A stretch of 42,579 bases of DNA from Myxococcales bacterium (GTDB lineage: Bacteria; Myxococcota_A; UBA9160; SMWR01): assembly GCA_013215605.1 (NCBI GenBank), contig JABSQW010000022.1, forward strand, positions 33,119 through 75,697. Direction: 5' to 3'. Shown here piece after piece: positions 24,490 to 32,030 of the stretch; position 1 is the first letter of the stretch, and every line of letters starts with the position of its first letter. The translations under genes were made by a program, and so were the position numbers. Under the pieces are notes generated by a model. That model was not told the DNA's origin. It was given only the letters and a program-made list of their open reading frames with translations, and did not search any database.

Positions 24490-25650
24490 TCAAGCCCTGT
24501 TGAACAGCACAGCGCTGCCGGGCGCGTAGCCCGGGCCGCCCACCACGAGGGACAGCTCGACGTCCTTCGCCTGGCACGTCGAATCGCCGCGCACCTGTCG
24601 CACCGCTTCGTTGACGAGCTCGAAGCCGTGAATGTACGCCTCGCCGATGTTCCCACCGCTCGTGTTGAACGGCAGCTTCGCATTCGGACCCTCGAGGGCG
24701 CCGTTCGCCACGAACGCCTCGACCTCTCCCGGCTCGCAAAAGCCCATCTCCGCCAGTGCGATCATCACGGGCCCGGTGAAGTTCTCGTAGAGCTGGAGTA
24801 CGTCGACGTCGCTGGGCTTCACGCCGGCGCGCTGCCAGATGGCCTCTCCGACATTGCCGTAGAACATCCCCGACAGGTATTTCTCCTGGAACGCGTGGAA
24901 ACCGTATTTCGGACCCAGCCCCTGTGCGCAGGCGAGAATCGGCACACCGCTCTTCTTCAGATCCTTGGCGCGTTCCGGCGTGGTCACGACGATGGCCGCC
25001 GCTCCGTCGTTCTCCGGGCAGCAGTCGAAGAGATGAAACGGCTCCACGATCCAGCGCGACTCGTGGTACTCCTCTCGCGTGAGCGGTCGACCATTGCGCA
25101 GCGCTCGCGGATTCAGCTGGGCGTTCGCGTAGCAGGCAAGGGAGATGTCGCAGAGCGCCTCCTGGGAGATGCCGTGGTCGTGCATGTAGCGCGCGGTGTG
25201 GAGCGCGCACTCCTGGGCGGGCGAGAGCAGTCCGTACGGCGCCTTCCAGCCCATGTCGCCCTGCGCCGCGTTGCTGAGACCCCGGGGCCGACCGAAGCGA
25301 CCGAACTGCCCCTGCGCGAGCCCTCGGAAAGCGACGACGGTGTCCGCGTAACCGCCCGAGACCGCAGCGTCGGCCAGCTGGACGGCAGCCGCCGCGTTGT
25401 TGCCGCCACCCGCCCAGCACGTGTTCGACCAGCGCAGCTCGTCGATGCCGAGGGCGTGTGCGAGGCGCAGCGGATCGTTTCGCTGGTCCATGTAGGAGAC
25501 GAATCCGTCCACCTTCGCGAGATCGAGACCGGCGTCCTCCACGGCCCGGCGAATGGCCGTACAGGTGAGCTGGAACTCGCTGTCGGGCGACCGCCCGCGG
25601 ACGTAGTACGTCGACTCTCCGACGCCGGCGACGACGGCCTGGCCATGCAT
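24490..25650 (-). CDS. Thiolase-like (SCPx/Ltp-type) acyl-CoA enzyme
   Basis: 386 residues from ATG 25650, which has GGGAGGA upstream; a longer frame to 25740 is less likely. The thiolase fold is recognisable from VAGVGESTYY at the N-terminus, SNTCWAGGGNNAAAAVQLAD near 80-99 (where thiolases carry the nucleophilic Cys), LYENFTG near 280, and SGGNIGEAYIHGFELVNEAVRQ (split: SGGNIGEAYIHG, FELVNEAVRQ) near 325. These are features of the lipid-transfer thiolase branch. Together with the adjacent DUF35 protein it could be a retro-aldolase of the Ltp2 type or a true thiolase; the sequence alone does not decide. A role in breaking down branched or steroid-like side chains fits the P450 and SDR neighbours. 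Confidence 0.88.
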   Translation of the reverse strand: MHGQAVVAGVGESTYYVRGRSPDSEFQLTCTAIRRAVEDAGLDLAKVDGFVSYMDQRNDPLRLAHALGIDELRWSNTCWAGGGNNAAAAVQLADAAVSGGYADTVVAFRGLAQGQFGRFGRPRGLSNAAQGDMGWKAPYGLLSPAQECALHTARYMHDHGISQEALCDISLACYANAQLNPRALRNGRPLTREEYHESRWIVEPFHLFDCCPENDGAAAIVVTTPERAKDLKKSGVPILACAQGLGPKYGFHAFQEKYLSGMFYGNVGEAIWQRAGVKPSDVDVLQLYENFTGPVMIALAEMGFCEPGEVEAFVANGALEGPNAKLPFNTSGGNIGEAYIHGFELVNEAVRQVRGDSTCQAKDVELSLVVGGPGYAPGSAVLFNRA

Positions 25651-25828
25651 GCGATTCGGTCCTCCCTCCCAGCGGCGGCTGTCGAGCCCGACGAGGAAGC
25701 GAGAGGGTGAAGCGCGACGCTGCGCCGCGTCAAGCCCCATTCTTCCGAACTTCCTGGGAGTTGGCAGTTCAGGCGAAGCGGCCGCCGCGAGCTAGCGAGT
25801 CCGGCTCTTGGCGCGAGCTGCTCCCGCG

Positions 25829-26533
25829 CTACCAGCTCTCGCCGAAGGGACGCAGTTCCACGAGAAACGAGCGCGCCGAACGCGGCTGGTGGGCCACCCG
25901 GTAGATCTCGTCGGCGAGCTCCGAGGGCTTCGCGTAGAAGTCGTCGCCGCGATCGACGCCGCCGCGACCGCGCGTGAGCGGCATGTCGATCACAGCGTCG
26001 ATCACGATGTACGCCACGTGCACGCCCTGCGGCCCGAGCTCGCGCGCGAGCGCCTCCGCGAGGATGCGCTGACCCGCTTTACTCGACGCCCAGCCCATGA
26101 AGGCTGGCTTTCCCCGCTGCGAGGCGGTGTTTCCGGTGACGACGAGCGCGCTGTCGGGCAGCTCGGTCATCCCGGGCGCCAGCGTCTGCGCGGCCACCAG
26201 CAGGCCAGCCGTGTTCACGCGGTAGCAGAGCTCGAAGCGCTCGACGTCGATCTCTCCGAAGCGGCCGAAGTTTGCGAGGGTCGCGTTGTAGATGACGCGC
26301 TCGGGGGTGCCGTGGCATTCGACCGTCGCGAGCAGCGCGTCGCGAAAGGCGTCGAAGTCGGCGATGTCGACGGGCACCGCGGCCGTTCCGGCGATCTCCT
26401 GCTCCCAATTTCCGAGCCGCTCGGCGTTGCGTGCGATCATGCTGACCGCGTATCCCCCCTCGACGAAGCGACGCACGCAGGCGAGGCCGGTCCCCGCTCC
26501 GACACCGATGACGATACAGTGGGGTTTCGACAC
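25829..26533 (-). CDS. SDR-fold protein lacking the catalytic Tyr
   Basis: 234 residues from GTG 26533, with AAGGAG 5 bases upstream. The Rossmann N-terminus is atypical but present (IVIGVGAGTGLA, about 7-18), with YNATLANFG in place of the usual NNAG region. Where most SDRs have YxxxK, this one reads WASSK (near 151-155), so Lys is kept and Tyr is Trp. The C-terminus (YRVAHQPRSARSFLVELRPF) is family-like. It may bind NAD(P)H without ordinary dehydrogenase chemistry. It lies upstream of the thiolase gene on the same strand (178 bases) and is divergent from the P450 gene (65 bases). Confidence 0.82.
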   Translation of the reverse strand: MSKPHCIVIGVGAGTGLACVRRFVEGGYAVSMIARNAERLGNWEQEIAGTAAVPVDIADFDAFRDALLATVECHGTPERVIYNATLANFGRFGEIDVERFELCYRVNTAGLLVAAQTLAPGMTELPDSALVVTGNTASQRGKPAFMGWASSKAGQRILAEALARELGPQGVHVAYIVIDAVIDMPLTRGRGGVDRGDDFYAKPSELADEIYRVAHQPRSARSFLVELRPFGESW

Positions 26534-26598
26534 TTCGGCTCCTTCGCGTGGGTTCCCGGGTCGGGATCCCAGAATGGCGCTGCGGACCCGAGAATGCC

Positions 26599-27819
26599 AT
26601 GCCCCTCTCCTCCAACGATCCGAGCACCGTCGACCTCGGAGACGTCGACCTCTTCGCCAAGGGTGCGCCGTACGACGTGTTCGCGCGGCTGCGCCGCGAC
26701 GCGCCGGTCCACTGGAACGCGAAAGCCGACGGGGCGGGCTTCTGGAACCTGACGCGACACCCCGACGTCTTCGCGGTGAGCCAGGACAGCACATCATTCT
26801 CGAGCGCCGATCGCGGAATCATGATCTTCGACCCCGACGACGAGGCTCCGCGCCCGCCGATGATGATCGAGATGGACCCTCCTACGCACACGCGGTACCG
26901 CAGCCTCGTGAACCGCGCCTTCACGCCGCGTCGGGTGGCCGGGCTTCGCGACTATGCGGCGAAGCTCGTGGAGGGAATCGTCGGGGACGCCCTCGCGAAG
27001 CGGCGCTGTGACTTCGTGCGCGACGTCGCCGCGGTGCTTCCGCTCCAGATCATTCTCGAGATGATGGGCGTCGATCCCTCGCAGCGCGACCCCTTCTTCG
27101 ACCTCGCCAACCGCGTCATGGGCTTCTCCGATCCCGAGTTCGGAGAGCTCGACGAGGGCGAGAACGTCGCGGCCCAGGCCGAGATGGCAGCGTTCGCGCG
27201 CCGCCTCGCCGAGGAGAAGGCCCTTCGCCCCGGGGACGACCTCGCGAGCGAGCTCTTGTCCGTCGAGGTCGACGGGGAGAAGCTCACGCCGACCGAGTTC
27301 GATCTCTTCTTCCTGTTGCTCGTCACTGCGGGCAGCGAGACCACCCGCAGCGCCATCGCCGGCGGCGTTCGCAGCTTCCATCAGTTTCCCGAGCAGTGGC
27401 GGCGGCTCGGCGAAGACCGCTCCCTGCTTCCCGCGGCGATCGAAGAGATCCTCCGCTACACGACACCCATTCACCACTTCCGGCGCACCGCGACGCGTGA
27501 CCTCGAGATCCGCGGCACGAAGATCCGCGCCGGCGACAAGGTGGTGGTCTGGTACTCGTCCGCGAACCGCGACGAGGACGTCTTCGTCGAGCCCAACCGC
27601 TTCGACGTCGCGCGCACGCCCAACGAGCAGCTGAGCTTCGGCTTCGGTCGCCACTTCTGCCTCGGCGCCAACCTCGCCCGCCTCGAGCTGCGGGTCATGC
27701 TGGAGGCGCTCCTCGACCGCGACGCCGTGGCCGAGCCCGCCGGTCCCGTCGAGTACATGCGCTCCAACTTCGCGCACTCGATGAAACGGATGCCGGTGGA
27801 CCTCGTGGCGCGATCGTGA
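26599..27819 (+). CDS. Cytochrome P450 (CYP125/linalool-hydroxylase-like)
   Basis: 406 residues from ATG 26599. The I-helix has VTAGSETTRSA (about 240-250), the ExxR K-helix is EEILRYTTPIHHFRRTA, and the haem loop is LSFGFGRHFCLGANLAR (about 344-360). The segment FRRTATRDLEIRG and the SSANRDEDVF stretch resemble the CYP124/125/142 clan of sterol and branched-lipid omega-hydroxylases, but this is a family-level impression. It is divergent from the Trp-SDR gene. A ferredoxin and reductase are not encoded close by. The next gene is an alpha/beta hydrolase. Confidence 0.93.
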   Translation: MPLSSNDPSTVDLGDVDLFAKGAPYDVFARLRRDAPVHWNAKADGAGFWNLTRHPDVFAVSQDSTSFSSADRGIMIFDPDDEAPRPPMMIEMDPPTHTRYRSLVNRAFTPRRVAGLRDYAAKLVEGIVGDALAKRRCDFVRDVAAVLPLQIILEMMGVDPSQRDPFFDLANRVMGFSDPEFGELDEGENVAAQAEMAAFARRLAEEKALRPGDDLASELLSVEVDGEKLTPTEFDLFFLLLVTAGSETTRSAIAGGVRSFHQFPEQWRRLGEDRSLLPAAIEEILRYTTPIHHFRRTATRDLEIRGTKIRAGDKVVVWYSSANRDEDVFVEPNRFDVARTPNEQLSFGFGRHFCLGANLARLELRVMLEALLDRDAVAEPAGPVEYMRSNFAHSMKRMPVDLVARS

Positions 27820-28029
27820 ACTCGACGCGTCGCAGCGATATTCCGCGAGAGCCCGGCCGTGGGGCCGCACCCTCAGCGAGCGCTCGGCCGTTAAGCCACC
27901 CCACCCGTCCCGCCGATACGTACGGGGAACAGCTCCGTACGGGAGGGTGGTCGGCTGCTGGGAAAGATTGCCAGCAAGATCGGGAATGGCGTCGGAATCG
28001 CGCTTCGCTCCGGGGCGACCCCGCTGCTG

Positions 28030-29166
28030 TTGGGGCTCCGCTGGACCGCTCCGCAGGAGAAGACCTGCGACCAGATGCCCGCGGCGCGCTGGGGCCTCGG
28101 GATGGTCGGCAAGGTTGCGCTCGACGAGATCTTCTTCGCCACTGAGGTCGCCACCGCGCCGCTCATCGCGCGCCGGGATCTCGCACGCATCGCGCGGGAA
28201 GTCGCCCAGGCGCGTGATCTGTATGCAAAGAAGGGGTGGCTCGACGACCCCGCGAGCTTCCACCGCACGCCTCCCCGGCTGCGAGACGTCGAGATCGAGC
28301 AGAGCGGAACGCGCCTGTATCCCTACAAGCACCTGCGTTTCGAGAGCGGCTACGCACCGCACGCGCGGGAACCCGGTCGAGATCGCTGGCTCGGCTATGC
28401 GGCGAACCGGACGGCCCACGCCTGGCTGCTCGAGCACGATGGCGAGCCACGGCCGTGGCTGGTGTGCGTGCCCGGCTATCGCATGGGATCTCCCCTCATC
28501 GATTTCACAGGCTTTCGAGCGCGCCGGCTCCACAAGACACTGGGGCTGAACGTCGCCATACCGGTGATGCCACTCCACGGTCCGCGTCGACAGGGGCGAC
28601 GGGGAGGCGACGGATTTCTCACCGGCGAGATGCTCGACACGATTCACGCCCAGACTCAGGCGGTCTGGGACGTGCGGCGCCTGATCGCTTGGCTGTGGGC
28701 GCGAAAGGCGCCGGCGGTGGCCGTGCACGGCGTCTCGCTCGGCGCGTACACCACCGGCCTGCTCGCCGCCCTCGAGGATCGCCTCGACTGCGTGATCGCC
28801 GGGATCCCGGCGATCGACTTCGCACGACTCATCCAGAGCAACGCTCCGCCGCTGCTGCTGCGGGCGGCGGCGAAGCTCGGCATCGGTCTCGCCGATCTCG
28901 CTCCGCTCCTTTCCGTAGTCTCCCCTCTCGCGATGAAGCCGATCGTGCCGCACGCTCGGCGCTTCCTCTACGCGGGGCTGGGGGATCGTCTCGCGAGGCC
29001 CGACCAGGCGCACGATTTGTGGACACACTGGGATCGACCCCGCGCCGTGTTCTACCAGGGAGGTCACGTCTCGTACCTCTGGGAACGCGACGTGAAGGAC
29101 TTCCTGACCGAAGCGTTCTTCGACTCGGGGCTGCTGGGTCGAAATCCGCGGCGTATCGCGACGTAG
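28030..29166 (+). CDS. Alpha/beta-hydrolase family protein (start uncertain)
   Basis: 378 residues from TTG 28030. The nucleophile elbow HGVSLGAYTTGLL holds the catalytic Ser near residue 239, an oxyanion region is seen in LVCVPGYRMGSP near 145, and GGHVSYLW near 350 holds the probable catalytic His. It lacks a signal peptide. The open frame continues upstream to 27895 without an ATG or GTG, and the preceding codons (GKIASKIGNGVGIALRSGAT) look coding, so the true start may be a rare CTG near 27958 with GGGAGGG upstream. The substrate is unknown; hydrolysis of an ester or thioester made by the neighbouring enzymes is plausible. Confidence 0.8.
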   Translation: MGLRWTAPQEKTCDQMPAARWGLGMVGKVALDEIFFATEVATAPLIARRDLARIAREVAQARDLYAKKGWLDDPASFHRTPPRLRDVEIEQSGTRLYPYKHLRFESGYAPHAREPGRDRWLGYAANRTAHAWLLEHDGEPRPWLVCVPGYRMGSPLIDFTGFRARRLHKTLGLNVAIPVMPLHGPRRQGRRGGDGFLTGEMLDTIHAQTQAVWDVRRLIAWLWARKAPAVAVHGVSLGAYTTGLLAALEDRLDCVIAGIPAIDFARLIQSNAPPLLLRAAAKLGIGLADLAPLLSVVSPLAMKPIVPHARRFLYAGLGDRLARPDQAHDLWTHWDRPRAVFYQGGHVSYLWERDVKDFLTEAFFDSGLLGRNPRRIAT

Positions 29167-29235
29167 TAGTCTTGTCCCCGACTCCGCGGGATACGCGGAG
29201 GATCGGCGCACCTCCCGGAGCGCCCCGGGGAACGC

Positions 29236-31560
29236 TTGGATCCGTACCGCGGCTTCATCCTTCAGCCCACCTACCGCGTCCGCAGTGGTGTTCCCGTCGT
29301 GCAGCTCTACGGGCGGCTCGAAAGCGGCGAGGCGTTCCTCGCCGAAGACGACCGGTTCCGCCCCTACTTCTTCATCCGCTGCGCCGACGTGGCCGCGCGC
29401 GGTCAGATCGAACGACGCGATGGCGTCCGCGTCGAGGAGACGGCGCTTCGCGACTTCGACGGGGCACCGGTGCTGCGCGTCAGCGCGGGCGTTCCCAGCG
29501 ACATTCCGCCCCTTCGCGACGCCGTCGAACGCGAGGGCGGTCGTGCCATCGAGGCCGACATTCGCTTTGCCTACCGCTTCCTCATCGACCACGGACTGCG
29601 CGCGTCGGTGGATATCGTGGGGGAGCCGGTTGCGTCGGACGACGGGTTGCTGCGCTTCGCGTCGCCCGAGCTTCGGCCGGGCACCTCGCGGCCGAAGCTG
29701 AGCACACTGTCGATCGACCTCGAGACCTCCCCCGACGCGAGCGCGATCTTCTCGATCGCTTTCGTCGGGTGTGGCGCGAGCGAGGTTCACCTCGTCGGCG
29801 AGACGGCGGTCGATGGCGCCATCCTCTACCCCGATGAACGCACACTCCTCGAGGGCGCCGCGGCGCGCCTGCGCGAGCTCGACCCCGACATCCTGACGGG
29901 CTGGAACGTGGTCGACTTCGACCTGCGTACCTGGCAGGCGCGCGCAAGGGCGCGACGCGTCGGCTGCAACCTCGGCCGCGTGAACGGTGCGCCCTTCTTT
30001 CAGCAGGACGCCGGGTTCACGCGGCAGAGCCGCGCCATGATCCCGGGTCGGATGGTTCTCGACGCGATTCCGCTGGTACGCGACGCCTTGCGCCTCGACG
30101 ACTACCGACTCGAGACGGCGTCGCGCGCGATCCTCGGCCGGGGCAAGCTCATCAACCAGGACGCGCCGGACCCTGCCGCCGAGATCACGCGCCTGTATCG
30201 CGAGGATCCGGCTGCGCTCGTCCGCTACAACCGCGAGGACGCTCAGCTCGTCCTCGACATCCTCGATCGGGAAGGGCTCCTCGACCTCGCGGTCGAGCGC
30301 AGCCTCCTCTGCGGCATGCAGCTCGACCGCGTGGGCGCGTCGATCGCTTCGTTCGACCTCGTGTACCTCCCGGAGCTGCGACGGCGCGGTGTGGTGGCGC
30401 CGAGCGTCGACCGCTCGCGCAAGAGCGCGATGGTCAGCGGCGGCGCGCTGCTCGACCCGCGGCCAGGCCTCTTCGTGAACATCGCCGTCTTCGACTTCAA
30501 GAGCCTGTACCCCAGCCTGATCCGCACGTTCCAGCTCGACCCCCTCGCCCACGCGCGCGCGCGCGAGGAGGGTATCGACAGCCTGGAGGCACCGAATGGC
30601 GCGCGCTTCGCCCGTAACGACGCGATCCTCCCCGGCGTGATCGAGCGCTTCATGGAGAGTCGAGAAGAGGCGAAGCGCCGCGGCGATCGCCACGCCGACC
30701 AGGCGATCAAGATCATGATGAACGCGATGTTCGGCGTGATGGGAGCCGCGTCGTGCCGCTTCTTCGACGCCGACGTCGCCAACGCGATCACCCGCTTCGG
30801 TCAGCAGACGCTGCGCTGGACGAGCGACACCTTCGACGCCGAGGGCTACGGCGTGATCTACGGCGACACCGACTCGGTATTCGTCCAGCTCGGCGACGGC
30901 GACGACTCCGAGGTGTTGAACAGGGAGGCCGACGAGCTCCGCGAGCGCGTGCAGGAGCAGATCGTCGGCCGGATCCGCGACGAGTACGGCGTCGAGCCCA
31001 TGCTCGAGCTCGAGCTCGAGAAGATCTACTCCCGCTTCTTCCTGCCGACGGTCCGCAGCGGCAGCGGCGGCAGCAAGAAGCGCTATGCGGGCTGGCGCGA
31101 CGAGCGCCTGGAGATCGTGGGCCTCGAATCCGTGCGACGCGACTGGCCCGCGGTGGCCGGGCGCCTGCAGGAAGGCCTGCTCGAGCGGGTCTTCACCGAC
31201 CGCGAGCTGCTCCCCTTCGTGCGCGACCTCGTCGCCGAAGTCCGCGCCGGCGACCGCGACGCAGAGCTCGTCTACGTGAAGCGAATCCGGAAGGGCTCGG
31301 TCGACAACTACAAGGCGTCGAGCCCGCCCCACGTCCAGGCGGCCCGCAAGCTCAGCGGGCGCACGGGCCCTGTGATCCGGTACGCCATCACGAAAACCGG
31401 CCCGGAGCCAATCCTCCCCGGCCGTCCGCTGCCCGCGGTCATCGACCATCGCCACTACATCGACAAGGTCCTGCGGCCCGTCGCGGACGCGATCCTCTCG
31501 CACCTGGGGCTCTCCTTCGACGAGGCCCTCGGGGAGCCGAAGCAGCTGTCGCTGCTGTGA
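29236..31560 (+). CDS. polB: B-family DNA polymerase (Pol II type) with proofreading exonuclease
   Basis: 774 residues, TTG start with GGGGAA upstream. The 3'-5' exonuclease is complete: Exo I DLET (161-164), Exo II GWNVVDFD (222-229), Exo III YNRED (331-335). The polymerase has DFKSLYPS (420-427) and the catalytic YGDTDS (542-547), followed by the thumb. The C-terminus is KQLSLL, a clear sliding-clamp binding motif like the QLGLF end of E. coli Pol II. It should be a translesion and replication-restart polymerase tethered to the beta clamp. It is on the same strand as the hydrolase gene, 69 bases downstream. Confidence 0.94.
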   Translation: MDPYRGFILQPTYRVRSGVPVVQLYGRLESGEAFLAEDDRFRPYFFIRCADVAARGQIERRDGVRVEETALRDFDGAPVLRVSAGVPSDIPPLRDAVEREGGRAIEADIRFAYRFLIDHGLRASVDIVGEPVASDDGLLRFASPELRPGTSRPKLSTLSIDLETSPDASAIFSIAFVGCGASEVHLVGETAVDGAILYPDERTLLEGAAARLRELDPDILTGWNVVDFDLRTWQARARARRVGCNLGRVNGAPFFQQDAGFTRQSRAMIPGRMVLDAIPLVRDALRLDDYRLETASRAILGRGKLINQDAPDPAAEITRLYREDPAALVRYNREDAQLVLDILDREGLLDLAVERSLLCGMQLDRVGASIASFDLVYLPELRRRGVVAPSVDRSRKSAMVSGGALLDPRPGLFVNIAVFDFKSLYPSLIRTFQLDPLAHARAREEGIDSLEAPNGARFARNDAILPGVIERFMESREEAKRRGDRHADQAIKIMMNAMFGVMGAASCRFFDADVANAITRFGQQTLRWTSDTFDAEGYGVIYGDTDSVFVQLGDGDDSEVLNREADELRERVQEQIVGRIRDEYGVEPMLELELEKIYSRFFLPTVRSGSGGSKKRYAGWRDERLEIVGLESVRRDWPAVAGRLQEGLLERVFTDRELLPFVRDLVAEVRAGDRDAELVYVKRIRKGSVDNYKASSPPHVQAARKLSGRTGPVIRYAITKTGPEPILPGRPLPAVIDHRHYIDKVLRPVADAILSHLGLSFDEALGEPKQLSLL

Positions 31561-31630
31561 TCCCGAGCAAAAAAGCGCGAAAGATCCCTCCCCGGTGATC
31601 CAAACCGCCCTCCCGCTCGACCTGTTCCCG

Positions 31631-31667
31631 GGAGCTCTCCGGACCGGCGCGAGCCGGTCCGGGCTCC
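31631..31667. repeat. Inverted repeat with bulged stem downstream of polB
   Basis: CCGGACCGG (31639-31647) and CCGGTCCGG (31654-31662) form a 9-bp stem with a 6-base loop. GGAGC (31631-31635) and GCTCC (31663-31667) extend it below a 3-base bulge. An A-run rather than a T-run follows on the plus strand, so it is not a classic terminator for polB; read from the minus strand there is no T-run either. It may be a regulatory hairpin before the Fis-type gene. Confidence 0.55.
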
Positions 31668-31703
31668 AAAAACGAATCTCCATGCGAATCGGAAGTGCCG
31701 CTC

Positions 31704-31994
31704 ATGGAACGCACGAACGACGTCTATCTGCGCCTGCTGGGCGCGGTGGCTGGACCGGGACCGAGCCGGGCTGCCCTTCGGGACGAGACCGGCACGCCAG
31801 TCGCCCCCGAGTCCTGCTCCTGTCGCCTGGCCGGCGACGAGCGGTCGCTCGCCCACGCCGTCGATGACTTCAAGCGTCGACTCGTCCTGCGCGCCCTCGA
31901 GAGGGCCGGTGGAAACCAGACGCGGGCTGCCGCGGCTCTGGGCATGCACCAGTCGAACCTGTCACGACTGATGAAGACGCTCGACCTCCGCTGA
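31704..31994 (+). CDS. Small Fis-type helix-turn-helix protein
   Basis: 96 residues from ATG 31704 (GGAAG upstream); a GTG at 31695 would add three. The last 42 residues are the Fis-family HTH (FKRRLVLRALERAGGNQ then TRAAAALGMHQSNLSRLM), the DNA-binding end found in Fis and in NtrC-type activators. The first 45 residues are Gly/Pro-rich with a single SCSC cluster and show no AAA+ or receiver domain. It may be a free-standing Fis-like nucleoid or regulatory protein, or the tail left from a larger activator. It lies between polB and the RuBisCO-like gene. Confidence 0.8.
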   Translation: MERTNDVYLRLLGAVAGPGPSRAALRDETGTPVAPESCSCRLAGDERSLAHAVDDFKRRLVLRALERAGGNQTRAAAALGMHQSNLSRLMKTLDLR

Positions 31995-32030
31995 GAGTCG
32001 GCGGCGCGATGGCCGCCAGGTCGAGCCGTT

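Noticed and set aside
31639-31662. Rho-independent terminator for polB
   Set aside because: The stem is good but the plus strand continues with an A-run instead of a T-run, so it was listed only as an inverted repeat.
26794-31683. A minus-strand open frame of more than 1600 codons opposite the P450, hydrolase and polymerase genes
   Set aside because: It lies antisense to three well-identified genes and its translation is low-complexity and rich in Arg, Val, Glu and Asp. Long antisense frames are expected at this GC content because stop codons are rare.
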